A DNA stretch of 64,000 nucleotides from Sipunculus nudus (taxonomy: Eukaryota > Annelida > Sipuncula > Golfingiida > Sipunculidae), in contig CM049316.1 of NCBI GenBank assembly GCA_026874595.1, positions 66,984,676 to 67,048,675 of the forward strand, written 5' to 3'. The position numbers were made by a program, and so were the translations under genes. Shown in pieces: positions 47,109 to 59,161 of this stretch (positions are counted from its first letter, which is position 1; each line of letters opens with the position of its first letter). The notes beneath the pieces were generated by a model. It saw only the letters and a program-made list of their open reading frames with translations. It made no database searches and was not told the origin of the DNA.

Positions 47109-48362
47109 CAGGGTTGGGTTTTATCCGGATAAAACTTGTTTAATCCAGGACATTGGATAAAACTGGGTTTTGTCCGGTTTAATCCAGTTTTATCTGGATA
47201 ATACAGAATTAAACTGGATTAAACTAAGAATCACCCTTTAAAATTTAATTAAATTAACAAAAATGATAATCTGGATAATTAAGTTCAGAAGGTTTATTAA
47301 TATATTAACATTATATAAGTTTTATAGCCAATTGGCAATTTCCTCCAGGTTCATGTTTCACTGTTGTCAGCATCCACTATTAGCTTATGCTCAACACACG
47401 AGATTGACGAGCTGTCCCTTTGTCTTTAATGTTACTTTTCTGGCTGGTAGTCAGTTTCCCAATAGGATATATCATCCTTATTGCATCATCCTCGATCAGC
47501 CATCAAATATATACTCATAGTGACAGTGCAAGCTTATAGGGTGACTTTTGTAGCCCAAACTAATTATAGAGACTCTATGGAGGTGGATGCCTGAATGACT
47601 TTGATCCAATGGAGGTATTTTCCTCTCAGGCTGTCATGACTGGATGAATGTGAAATGGTAGCTCACTGTGGCAGCTTGTATAAACATGCCTTTCCAGTGG
47701 TCAAGTACTACACTACAACCCAAAATTCAGAGAAACCAACTTGGGCAAGATAGCTTTTCAAGTATTTATCCCTTGCTTTTGAAAGGTCTTCCCCACAAAA
47801 TTATTGACATAGTGACTGATGTCACTGTATATATTAAGTCATTTAAGCAATAAATGAGTTGCTTATGTACATCTCTCTCAGATGTAAGAATAGATGCTTA
47901 TCTGTGTATATATGGTATTCTATAGTACAACTGATTGTGGAGTTAAACTAAACATGTGTGAACTGCAGTTGTTTAGCTTTCTTATAGTGTAATGTAAAAA
48001 ATATGTGATTATGCTTTAATAAGTCATACTTGAACTGACCTCGCTTCAGAAGAGAAATAATTTAAAGTTTCAAAATTATTATTAAAATCATGGTATGACT
48101 ATCTTTGACAAAAACAATGAGTTTTTTGTATAAATATATAGTCCCATAATAATTCAGTTGACTAGACATAAATTTTCCTTATAAGAACTGTATTTTTTTA
48201 CAGTGGAAAGCTAAACTTAATATAAAATGTCTACTTCACAGACAGTATACACCCAAATTTCGGATAAAACTGGATAAAACCTGTTTTATCTGATCCGGAT
48301 TTACTGGATTTATCCAGTGGGTTAAACAGACTGCGGATAAAATGATTAAACTGCCAACCCTG
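47109..48362. mobile_element. hAT-type element inside iteron element C
   Basis: Begins CAGGGTTGGGTTTTATCC and ends ACTGCCAACCCTG. GACTCAAA is duplicated exactly at 47101-47108 and 48363-48370. Subterminal GGATAAAAC and GGTTTTATCC-type repeats cluster at both ends. No transposase; 1.25 kb, non-autonomous. Confidence 0.92.
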
Positions 48363-48744
48363 GACTCAAACAATCCTCATGACTGATTTAAAAATGTTCC
48401 TCAGCCTGCTTTACTGTATATTTTACATGTGTTAACAATTTACCTCTTATCAATATTCATGTAAAAGGCTATTAATATTTTCTTGTAAATATAAATTATT
48501 TATATATATAAGACCTGCACTTCTCCATGTGTTTTCAGTTAAACCAGGGTGGATTCACCATGTTATTAAGATTTTAGTACATTATGTTATTTTTATAGGA
48601 AATAGCCGTCGGACACCTTCATGTATATCAGAATCCATATACTAATGTTACATGTCTGTTTTCCACATATTTATATAAAACACGTTTGTGGTAAAAACAT
48701 AACATTCTAAAAGTTTTACTACATTTCTGACAAAGATTTTTTAG

Positions 48745-48865
48745 TTCAGGTGACTTAAAGGAGCTATAGAAATGGTCCTTTGTTTGTTGTCCGGCCGGAC
48801 ATCAGTTATCAAGGCATGTACTGAAACTGTTGGACCTACGAATCCAAAATTCTACATGTATACTG
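48745..48865. repeat. Dispersed repeat (GTTGGACCTACGAATC family), copy 1
   Basis: GGTGACTTAAAGGAGCTATAG, a TCCTTTGTTTGTTGTCCG block and TTGGACCTACGAATCCAAAATT match in order with 57415-57565. Confidence 0.65.
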
Positions 48866-49969
48866 TAATGTAGTTAAATATCCAAAAGTTCTTCTACCCA
48901 ACTTAAAGCTTTTAATATCGTCAAATAACAAAATTTCCTCTCAGATTTTCAAATGCTGATATATATATATATATATATATACAAGTACAATTTACATTTG
49001 CTAAAGTTTTACAGAGTTCAGCTGTGCGCCATAACACACGGGTCCATCTCTGGTTGCAAATCTCTGGTTGCAAATACCTTCAGTCTGGATTTAAATTCAG
49101 ATTTCATTTGCAAAACTTGGATTTGAATTTTTAACAGGATATCAAGAGCATTAATGGATTGATGTTTAGGTGTTGCCCCTATGCAATGAGTCAAGGACTC
49201 ATTAATAATATATGATAAGAGCTAAATTAATCATATCAAATTAAATTTATCATAATAAAAAGACTGGACCAAGCTGTTGTTCTCTTTGAAAGTCAGACAT
49301 ATATCTATTACAGTAACTTATTTTATAATGAAAATGATAGCTCACCCTGTAATGCACCAGCTTAATTTTAGCGTGACTCGCGTTACATTACCCCATCCTT
49401 TGTGACTCACGTTACATGTGATTCGCGTTACCAGTGTTTAGTTTGCTGTTTCACACCAAAAGGAGCTGTGACACTTGAATAGTTGGTACCATCAAATGAG
49501 AATTAAAAGTCTGGAGGAAACTTTTAAACAGCCTCTTCAACTTGTAACGTATAGAAAGTATAGAGAAAATTCACTGTTTTTGTTACTCGCGTTATATCTT
49601 CATTGATGCTCATGGTAAGGAGAGGGTTCATAAAAATTTTCAATGAGAGAAGGAATTTTAACCATTGCACAATGTAAAGTCATATGTTCATATTATGGCT
49701 GCAGTATGGAAGCCTTTGAAATATTTAATTAACAGGAGATATAATCAGGATAAATTTGTGCTTTTATGACCCAAAAATAGCAGTTTACACTTATGTCACT
49801 TATACTTTGTGACAGTGAAAGAGTTTAGAGAGAAACCACATTTAATTATTATATTCCAGAAACTTCAAGACACATGCTATCATCAAAAGTACAACTTTTC
49901 TAAATTTAACACATTTAATTTTTTTCAACTTTGTCCCTCAAATCATGGAAATGCCCAACTTGTTATTCT

Positions 49970-51150
49970 CTGCTAGTAGTGTATAAAAAACAGGTCATGG
50001 ATGCTTATTGACATGAAAGTATTAAATTTGAAACCAACCAGAAAAGAACCTTGATGTAATGTTCCCATCCCCCCCTCCCCCCCCCCCCTGAAAAAAAATC
50101 ATCTACCCCATAAAAAACATTTTGTGTGTGCTTGCAGTTTACCAAAGCACAAAATTCCACAGAGACAGATGTACATGTATGTGAACTTAAGCTCTATTTT
50201 GTGACCTGAATTTTTTAAGAGACCAAAGCTGTATTTCAGATTACCGGTACATCTGAAGGATGCCTTTGAAAAAAGGAGTCCTAGACTCTGAGAGGGAGTT
50301 AGATTTATACCAAATGACGTCCAATGTCAGCCCGTCCACATACAAACCTCTATAACTTTTGCAAAAATGCCTGAAATAAGTGTCATGTACCACATTAGGT
50401 ATCTTATTTGTGAGACTGAATTTTATGATATTCTCTTTTCACCGAAAAGTCCCATTTTCCAAATAGTATCATTTTTACAATCACACTAGAAGGATATATT
50501 TGATATATATAAGTTCATAAAAATAAATTCTGATACAATATGATACATTTCTTCATTATTTTTACTCAAATATGATACATTTCTTCATATATTACTCAAT
50601 AGTGTAACCACAGTATTTAACCACATAACTCCTTATCATTTGTACAGTAATTTATGCTTGATTTCCTGGGCTGGTGATAATGTCCTGCACAGAGCAGTTC
50701 GCTGAAGTGTGGAAAGTGGTTCATGAAAAACTTGTTCACCTGACAACACAGATATGACAACTCTTTGGGCATTTGAATAATGAAGTGCTCAGCTCTGGGA
50801 TTGTTTTATTCATAAAGGTTTTGTTTTTACAAGTGTATGATTATAACCCTTTCACAAATATTATGAATTGAAACCCCTGATTATTTTGAAGCAAACCATA
50901 GTAGTGAAACCTTTAAAAAAATACTCAAATTCTTGGTTTGTCATATATTAATTTATGACATAAAATTTTGTTTACCTGCCATATTCTTGTAATCATTATC
51001 AGATAACTTCAGGATAACTCTTGTATTTGTACATTATTGAGCAGGATTTGCTTTGTAGCCAAAATATTTTCTTGAAGACCACTGGGGGGAATAAGGTGTT
51101 CTATGCCCATGGTGATATCCTTGGTGCTAATCCATATTTTTTTTACTTTC
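49970..51150. other. Intron sequence upstream of the CTCF coding exon
   Basis: AT-rich; a C-run at about 50069-50088 is the only marked feature. A polypyrimidine tract and TAG at 51137-51153 form the acceptor for the CTCF coding exon. Confidence 0.5.
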
Positions 51151-51159
51151 TAGATAACC

Positions 51160-54054
51160 ATGGAAGGTCAAGGTCAGGCAGGGCCCGCTGGAGGGCCCTT
51201 GCAGGACATTCAGAGCTATCTGACAGATTTCAATAAAGAAATCGCGGATAACGGGAGTCAGCAACAGTTTCAGGCTGCTGAGGCACCTGCCGAGCAGTCA
51301 GACCTGTATGATGTCGCTCTCACCGAACCAACTACTGGCGGGAATCAGATCAACGGGGAACAAGAAATTCAGGAAGAGCAAACTCAAGAAACTGTGACAG
51401 TTTCACAAATTCAAGAGACACAGATTGTTGTTCCAGAGAGTCAGGAAGCCACGCAGGACATGTCACAAGTTACCACTGTCCCAGAGACACAGGAGATACC
51501 ACAAGGGCAAGACGAAACTCAGTCAGATGTGCAGATATCAGTAGAAGGAACTCTGGTGGAACAGCATATTGTGACCTCAGAAACTGGTCAAGTTCTTGCA
51601 CAGGTTGCTTCAGAAAGTCATGGGGCTGCCGTGGTGCTTGGTGACCTAGGAGTACAGCAGTTAGCAGTACAGTCTGCAGCTGGTCAGACACAACAGCAAG
51701 TACAAGTAGAACAAGCCATGAGCCAGCCAGAAATTGTCCATCTGCAACAGCCTGAACAGCAGGTGTTAGATGCTGGTTTGGCTGGACAAGTCCACCTGGT
51801 CAACGCCAACCAAACAATACCGCAGACGATTGTTATCCAACAACCAGTTGTGGAGAATATTGTACAACATCATACACTGGAGGGGCAGGATATTGCCCAG
51901 GTAGCAGCTGCTGTAAGCCAGACAATGCCAGCACTGCAGGGGGCGCAGGTAGTCACTGACCAGCAGATGCAGATGCAAATGCAGCAGACTGAGCAAGGTA
52001 CAATCTACATACAGCAGGAGGTGCCAGGGCAGCAGGCTACGGAATACGTCACCCAAGCAGCTCTGGGCCAGCAAGGTATTACTGTAGTGTCCCTGCCACA
52101 GGGTATGTCAGTAAGCCAGAGTAACGCTGCAATATTGGACGCAGTAGCGCAGCACACTGTTGGTGTACCGGTTCCACATGAGCACACACAGCTAGTGACC
52201 GTATCCCAGGTAGCTCACCATCATGTACCAGAACAGCAGCAGGAGCTAGTTGATACTGAAACACCAGAAACACAGCAAGTAACTGTATCAGTAACGGAGA
52301 CAACCTTACCACAGCCTGTAGTGAAAGATCCTCAAGTAGCCCTGAAAACTACAACAGGGCAGCAAAAAGATTCTGTGCAGGCATCCTTGGAACCGATACA
52401 AATCAAACCGCAAGATTCTGAGAAGGCCGAGAGGGAGACAACTAAGGCAGAGGTCCTGGCACAGATAAGTGTGCAAAACACAGAGGAAGAGCAAGAAGAA
52501 GAAGATGCTGTGAAGCAGAAACAAGAGAAGACCACGCAGGAAGAGGAGCAACAACCTGCACAGGCTGAGGAGGGAACTGATGAGCAGCAAGCAGAGGAAG
52601 AAGGGGAGGAGGCTGCTGAAGAAGAAGCTCCTCAAGAAGGCCAAGGAGATGGGCAGAATTTCCAGACTGTCACGTTGGTGCCATCTGATGTAAATCAGGG
52701 TGGAGAGGTCAGCTATGTGCTTATTGTCTCTCAGGGTGAAGATGGCGATAAGGGAGATGGTAAGATGGATATGTCTGTGTATGACTTCAAGGAAGAAGGT
52801 AGAATTATCACCACTGAAGAACAGACAACAACAGATGCACAGGGCAGGAAGATCATCAAAGTAACGCCCAAAAAGAATCCTCAGACAAGCAGTGGGCAGT
52901 TGATGTGTAACTACTGTAATTACACCAGCACCAAGCGATACTTGCTGACTCGGCACATGAAGACCCATTCTGAGGAACGACCTCACAAGTGTAACATTTG
53001 TGACCGTGCGTTTAAAACAATTGTGTCGCTCACCAATCACATAAACACCCACACTGGCACTCGCCCACACAGGTGCAAGGAATGTGACGCAGCTTTTACA
53101 ACCTCTGGTGAGTTAGTGCGTCATGTTCGCTACCGCCATACTTTTGAGAAACCTCATAAATGCCCCGAGTGTGACTATTCCAGCGTTGAACTGAGCAAGT
53201 TGAAACGCCACATCAGATCACACACCGGCGAACGCCCATACCAGTGCCCGCATTGTTCCTACGCAAGCCCTGACACCTACAAACTGAAGCGCCATCTGCG
53301 GGTCCACACAGGAGAAAAGCCTTATGAATGTGAATTCTGTCATGCCCGATTCACTCAGAGCAATAGCCTCAAAGCTCACAAGCTGATCCATAGTGGATCC
53401 AAGCCTGTCTACCAGTGTGAGCTTTGTCCCACCACATGTGGTCGCAAGACAGATCTTAAGATCCATATTCAGAAACTCCATACAAGTGACAAACCATTGA
53501 TGTGCAAAAAATGTGGTAAATCTTTCCCCGATCGCTATACATACAAGCTTCATGTAAAGACCCACGAGGGAGAAAAATGTTTCCGCTGCGAGCTGTGTCC
53601 CTACGCAGCCCTCTCACAGCGCCACCTGGAGAGCCATATCCTCACTCATACAGGTGAGAAGCCATTCCAGTGTAACGAATGTGACCAGTCATTCCGTCAG
53701 AAGCAGCTCCTGAAACGTCACAAGAATCTGTACCACACTCCCGATTACGTTCCACCGGCTCCAAAAGATAAAGCGTACGAGTGCACCGAGTGTCAGAAGA
53801 CGTTTGCCCATAAGGGTAACTTGCTTCGTCATCTCATGCACCATGACCCTGATCTCCAGCTCAGCAAAGAAATGTTAGACTCCAGCCTCCAGGAGGTTAT
53901 CATCACTGATAACACGGATCAAAACACGATACTGGTGTCACAGGCAGATGATACGCCAAGAACAATTTCTACTACCACGGTCCGTAGACGTGCAAAGACT
54001 GGCCCAGCCACAACAGCCTTGGAAATACCAGTCCAGACTGTACAGCTGGTGCAA
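51160..54054 (+). CDS. CTCF: CTCF, main coding exon: N-terminus and all 11 zinc fingers
   Basis: The exon starts after TTTACTTTCTAG at 51153; ATG at 51160 is the first in-frame. 965 codons to the donor at 54055 (CAA|GTGGGT, phase 0). Residues 1-540 are Gln/Glu/Val-rich, with an acidic block near 425-510. YDF occurs at 541-543. Eleven C2H2 fingers run from Cys583 to His895 with CTCF signatures: TSGELVRH in finger 3, SKLKRHIRSHTGERP in 4, DTYKLKRH in 5, FTQSNSLKAH in 6 and RQKQLL with a YVP linker in 10. CTCF is a nuclear DNA-binding protein that blocks cohesin loop extrusion and insulates enhancers. Human CTCF is 727 aa with fingers from about 266, so the N-terminus here is roughly twice as long. 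Confidence 0.97.
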
Positions 54055-54627
54055 GTGGGTGCATTTAACTCTTTCTATTTGATCACAGTTTTGTATATAA
54101 CCACTCAATTCTTGTTGCTATGAAGCAAGAGCTATCAGCTTCCTGTGGCTGTCCATAAACATATATATAGCAACCGTATGATGCCAAGATGAATATTATA
54201 TGCAGTGTTAGCATATATGTAGACCAAATAATGATTAAATATTCTTATATATTGCTGTGCTAACATTTGATCGAGGATATAATGTAACGTTCCATGTTTA
54301 AACAATAGTTCATTAATACATTATTCATTATTATAGCCCTGGTCTGTAAGTTAAACCAAGATGGTATAATATTATAATATTTCACCAAGTTTTTATGAAA
54401 GCCTACAGATTGGCCATTCTCCAATATAATTTTTGCAGAACACAAACTTAAGAAATACACCCTTTAATCATATAATTTACAAGCCAGAGCTGTTAAATTG
54501 GTAAAAATAATGACATGAATATTAAATTTGTCATAAATGATTAGTACTCGTCCATTTTGTTTTGTAGTAAATAAGTTAATGTGGAAATTCTTCTTAACAT
54601 ATCTTTATTTAATTTATTTTCTCTCAG
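54055..54627. other. CTCF: CTCF intron after the zinc-finger exon
   Basis: GT at 54055 and ACAG-type acceptor (TTTTCTCTCAG) at 54627. Reading through the donor would add 22 codons ending FLLL and a stop at 54121-54123, a possible intron-retention form lacking the tail. Confidence 0.8.
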
Positions 54628-54933
54628 GTGGTTGATGAGAGTGGACAAAATACCACTCAGATCCTGCTACAGATGGAGGACGGCTCGACTCCAGTCGTAG
54701 CTGGCACCACCAGCCGAGCGGCTTTCAGAGAGATTGAAGTTGAGGAAGGTGAAGAGGAAGTGATGGAGAAGCAGGAGATGGAAGAAGAGGAGGAGGATGA
54801 ACCCATCATACCAAAAAAAGAAGAGCCAGTGGCAGAAACAGCCACTCCCAAAAAGCGGGGCCGAGGACGTCCTCCCAAACGACAAATCCAGGTCGAAGAG
54901 GCCCAGGAGGAAGATGAGGAGGATAAACTACAG
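54628..54933 (+). CDS. CTCF: CTCF exon: acidic segment with AT hook
   Basis: Acceptor TTTTCTCTCAG and donor CTACAG|GTAAAA; 306 bp, phase 0 on both sides. It encodes VVDESGQNTTQILLQ, then a Glu-rich run and an AT hook (KKRGRGRPPK, about residues 1040-1049 of the joined frame). The reading joins smoothly to the main exon. AT hooks bind AT-rich minor groove; human CTCF has a comparable basic, RGRPP-bearing C-terminal tail. Confidence 0.9.
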
Positions 54934-55376
54934 GTAAAATTAACATAAATTAGTGGAAGAAATACATATGGAAATCACAATCAGTGATTGAAAAATAAAA
55001 ATGACTGATGATCAAATATTAATTGATTATTTTATGTACTTTCTGTATTACCTTGAAATCTGCTGTATACTCGTAACAAAAATATTGACCCCAGTAAGGC
55101 TGACATGTATATAGTATGTAGAATAGTTGAGCATAGCGTAACCACTGCTTATGGAGTGTACAGTTTCTTGTACCCCTCCATTATAAGGAAAAACTACATT
55201 TCTGAAAAAAAAAATACCTGTACCCTGGTAAAAGGTCACAAGTGACAAGTTTGTCACTCCTTAATTATTCAGGTTCAGATACTTTGTATTATACTTTGAT
55301 ACTGTCAACCAGTGTGATAGTTATCTCTTATTCATATGTTAAATTATTTATTAAATTTTCTTAATTTTTTTAATAG
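54934..55376. other. CTCF: CTCF intron with a short dispersed repeat
   Basis: Contains GCATAGCGTAACCACTGCTTATGGAG at 55132 onwards, shared with 19680-19716. Acceptor TTTTTTTAATAG ends at 55376. Confidence 0.75.
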
Positions 55377-55633
55377 GAAAAGAAGGAAGATGAAGGTGAA
55401 GAAGAGGAAGAAGAAGGCACGGCTACCGCAGGTCGGAGGTCACCTCGCACCCGTGGCATTGTGAAAACCCAAGCCACACCAACCAAGACTGCCACCGCTA
55501 AGTCACCAGCACGTCGTGGACGAGGTCGACCTCCAGCAGCAGCGGCCGCTCCTCCACCCGAGCCGGAGGAGGAAGAAGAGGTGCAGGAGGAGGAAGTGAT
55601 GCAGGAATCCCCCGCTACACCCAAATCCAGAGG
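55377..55633 (+). CDS. CTCF: CTCF exon: acidic/basic tail with second AT hook
   Basis: Starts phase 0 with EKKEDEGEEEEEEG and includes ARRGRGRPPAAAAAPPPEPE, a second AT-hook-like element. The probable donor is AGAGG|GTCAGT (exon end 55633, phase 2), which joins to A-AGG at 61004 to continue RGRKRKAASP. Donor choice is the least certain of the chain because several G residues precede the GT. Confidence 0.8.
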
Positions 55634-55656
55634 GTCAGTAATAAAGCATTTGCTGA

Positions 55657-55700
<44 letters not shown>
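55657..55700. repeat. (AC)n(AT)n microsatellite
   Basis: (AC)8 followed by (AT)14, starting 24 bp after the CTCF exon donor. Confidence 0.95.
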
Positions 55701-55704
<4 letters not shown>

Positions 55705-58700
55705 TTATTTAAAAGTATATTATATCGACAATTATGTGGTTGCACTGGCTAGACCTAAATCATGAAACACCTGTGTGCCAACGCCCCTGAAAGGACTGTT
55801 TTTGATCTTGATGTGTCTGGAATGATGCAGATTGTGTCCTTATTAATTTTCCATATATTCACTTGCATCTTGAGAAATTAGATTTTATTGGCGAAGGGGC
55901 AGTCACAGCACCATCTGTCAGAAACTAAACAAGTGTATCCACAGACCTGTGAATGAACTTATAGCACCATCTATCAGTTCAGAATGAAACTAGATTGGTC
56001 TGATTGGTCTCTAAGTGCAAAATTATAATTTTACAGTGTACATGAAGTAGTAAAATGTACCAGCACAAACCAGTCAGTCAACACTGCTAGAAGCCAGAGA
56101 GCCAAGTGACCAAGTAGACCAAGTGATTATTTTTATTATGGCATATCAAGTACTTGATTAAATCAGCAGAAACATGTATCCCAACTCCTAAACATTGGTC
56201 CTTTTTAAACACTTAATAAATGTTCAATGTTAATTCCTGGTTGTATGCTGACGTTTCATTGCAGAGGATGGCCATCACTAGAGGTCACAGCTAGATACAA
56301 TTGTGGCGTTATATGTGGTAGTTAAATTGTGAAACCCTCAGTACTACTATAAGGCCTGTGAATTGCTAAGGGGTCTTTGGTTCAATTCAGTTATTGATAA
56401 TTGCCTTTTCATTCAATTCTCAATTCGATTATTGTATATAGTCTCAATATTCTATCAGAGACGCATATCTACAAAAACGTTTTCATCCCATATAATTCCC
56501 ATAAGATTAAGATTATTATATACCTGAGAATTTATGCAGACCAGGTAATATTTAAATCTTCTCAGCTATTATTGTGCTAACATCTAATGAAAGATATAAG
56601 GTGACTTTCTTTGTTAAATAACAGTGCTGCTTTATCAGGTTTGCGGTTCATCTGTTCCTAGATAAGAACTAGAGACCAAAAAGGTATGAAAATGAATGTA
56701 CATACAATAATTGAAATTAATCAGTTATTTCATACCTGATTTGATTATTGATTAATGACTGGCTTCGATTCAGTGCATCCATTATTCTATGCATTGTTAT
56801 AGCCCTAACTTCTATAATGCCACCTAGGCTAAAGTTTGACCTGGCATAATACTCTACAGGACCATCCGTACCAAAGAAATATAGCATTCCATACCTAAAG
56901 GTTAATAAAAATTTGTCACTTAAGACAAGCTGTCGGTCTCATCAGCATTTATCCCTTTCCATCCTCTCGTGACCTTGAATATTTTTCTTTGCTATTATCA
57001 ACAACTCCATGTGGATTATTTTACCAAACAGTCATGATATTCCCTGGATGTTGGAGTGTTTTACCTTTGCCAGCTTTTATTGACTGCTTGGTGGTGAGGG
57101 TTTAAATTTGTGGTTATGACCTTGGCCAGTGGTGTTGATAGTTTTGAAAACTGTCTAATCAGGACCACAACCCCTGAGTGACAAGTGCCATGTGACTTAA
57201 CTACTGTGGTGGACTTTTATTTTGAGTTATTGCGAAAGGGGAATTATCGCAAAAATAAAAACTTTGTGAATAAGAGGTCCCATCATCTTAAGTAAAGTTG
57301 AAAAGTGAAAAGTTCACATTATGATTTAAAATATATTGTGTATGTTGAAAGACTGATATTTTTAATGCAAATCAGATCTTTCAAATGGTCTGCCATGAAT
57401 GACTAGTTTTTTAGCTCAGCTGACTATAAGTCATCTGAGCTATAGTCGTGGTCCATTGTCCGTCCTCCGTCTGTCTGTCTGTCCTTCCGTCTTTCCAGAT
57501 GTCCGTCCGTAAGACCGGCACGTTTCGAGACCATTGGACCTACGAATCTGAAATTTGCCATACAGTTGGATGTCCCCAAAATCTCCTACAATGCCGAAAA
57601 TTGGGTCAATAGGTCTTCGTTCCTTCCAGATATTAAAGACCGAGTGCCACTATAAATACCAGGGGGCGTTACTGGGCAACATGGAGTTTAACATAATATC
57701 TGCAACTGTCCACTTGGGCTCTGACTGTAATCTGAATATTAGCTGGGAAGGAAGATGTTACTAGAGCTGGATTTTGGCAAACATGTTCCTAGTATTGCAA
57801 GTAACTGAAATAAATTATCATTTCTTGGTCAATTTATGTGGTTTCTGAAGGAAAATGAATTATATGTGCCCATGCTAGTCCCAGTTCAAATTTAGCGGGG
57901 GAGGTGCACAGCAACAGCAGGAGCCAATCAGTTAGCAGCCATGATGTGTATAAACAACAGCACGTGGCTTTGTGCGCAAGCCGACATGCCATGTCATATA
58001 TATAGTCAGTGACTGTCTTTGTTCCAAATACTGGTACTCACCAGAACAAGCTCTGCTGAAACTCCATTTACTATACAAATCCATATTGGCTTTTAAATGT
58101 TAACTTTATAAGCCCAGTTTAAATCAAGCTTTGTTAGAAATTACACCTTGATGAACAGGATGAGGGAACACACTACACAGTAACATGAACCTGTTCACCA
58201 AGTTTCTGAGTAAAGCTGTGGCTTGGCTGAATAAAAATTCTGGGACAGTTTATTGCTAGGCCATGGACAGGAAACATGAACCACATTGGGTTACTTCAAT
58301 AATGTTAGGAATTTCTCATTTACATAGGGAAACAGACAGCAACTTGAGATGAAGCTTAAGTATTTTAAAGCCTGTATGAAGGTGAGAAAAACCTTATTTG
58401 GAGTTATTGTTAACAAAAGAAAACTAAAATTAATAGCAGGCAAAATGAATTGGAAAATTAAATATGCATGAAAAATACATTTAACCACATAATTTTCTCG
58501 TGATGCCTCTGAAACATGCTCTCCAGATTCAAGCTTGTATACGTCTTTCAATCAAGCCATTAATCTTGATTTACCCTTTGAGTTCTGAGCTAGCAAGGTG
58601 ACAGGCACAGGGGGATTTTTTTTTGCAATGTGCAATGTCACATATACACAGGCTGTGTACGGGCAACCTCAGTAAGAGGGTATCTGTTGGTATCTGTTCA

Positions 58701-59160
58701 TTACTAACATCTTCCTCAGGTTACTCAAAAGCATATATATGATAAAACAGGGTTCATATTTATGTAATGTCCCATGTCATTACTGAATTGATAATACATT
58801 TATGGGGACCCAGGGAGACATGAAGATATTTACTGATTCACACTCATACACGGCTAACCAGCACAGAAGGATACACTACATGTGTACATGTCAGCAGTAA
58901 GCCACGTGCTCAGGCTGATGTCTGTGTATGATAAGCTTGCCTCTGGCTGTCAGTCACAGTCACATGACTCGAAACTGAACCGGATGGTTCGAGAACTCGG
59001 CCTTTAAGGAAAAACCTCAATTTTTTTATTAGAAATCTATTTTCACACTTCAGGACAGCCTAATATCAAAACCACTCATCTGGTTTTCTTCATATTTACC
59101 ATAAATATTCCTCTATATAGTTCCTATGTACATGCCAGAAATTAGGTCAGTATTATTTAA
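55701..59160. other. CTCF: CTCF intron, mostly unique AT-rich sequence
   Basis: No gene recognised. Holds the dispersed repeat at 57410-57570 and a poly-T near 58616. The frames at 57555-57764 and 58291-58551 have no recognisable domain. Confidence 0.5.
57410..57570. repeat. Dispersed repeat (GTTGGACCTACGAATC family), copy 2
   Basis: TTAGCTCAGCTGACTATAAG, a CTGTCTGTCTGTCC tract and CATTGGACCTACGAATCTGA correspond in order to 48745-48865. The first part, AGCTCAGCTGA, is a near palindrome. Confidence 0.65.
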
Positions 59161-59161
59161 T

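Larger units (their letters stand above)
45763..49962 (+). mobile_element. Iteron-bearing TIR element, diverged copy C
   Basis: The left TIR AACTGGGCCTTTCCA (45763-45777) and the right TIR TGGAAATGCCCAACTTG (49946-49962) resemble those of copy B. Eight direct motifs start at 45780, 45998, 46185, 46200, 49373, 49402, 49418 and 49582. They follow the same 4+4 order as copy B, but with core GTGAC-TCGC-GTTACAT. The last motif is 364 bp from the right TIR (366 in B). The right 55 bp, with AACACA, TTAATTTTTT and GTCCCT, also align with B. A hAT element has inserted in the middle. Confidence 0.7.

Noticed and set aside
52306-53070. 254-codon minus-strand open frame
   Set aside because: Lies antisense to the CTCF coding exon and reflects its codon bias; no recognisable domain.
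53218-53565. 115-codon minus-strand open frame
   Set aside because: Antisense shadow of the CTCF zinc fingers.
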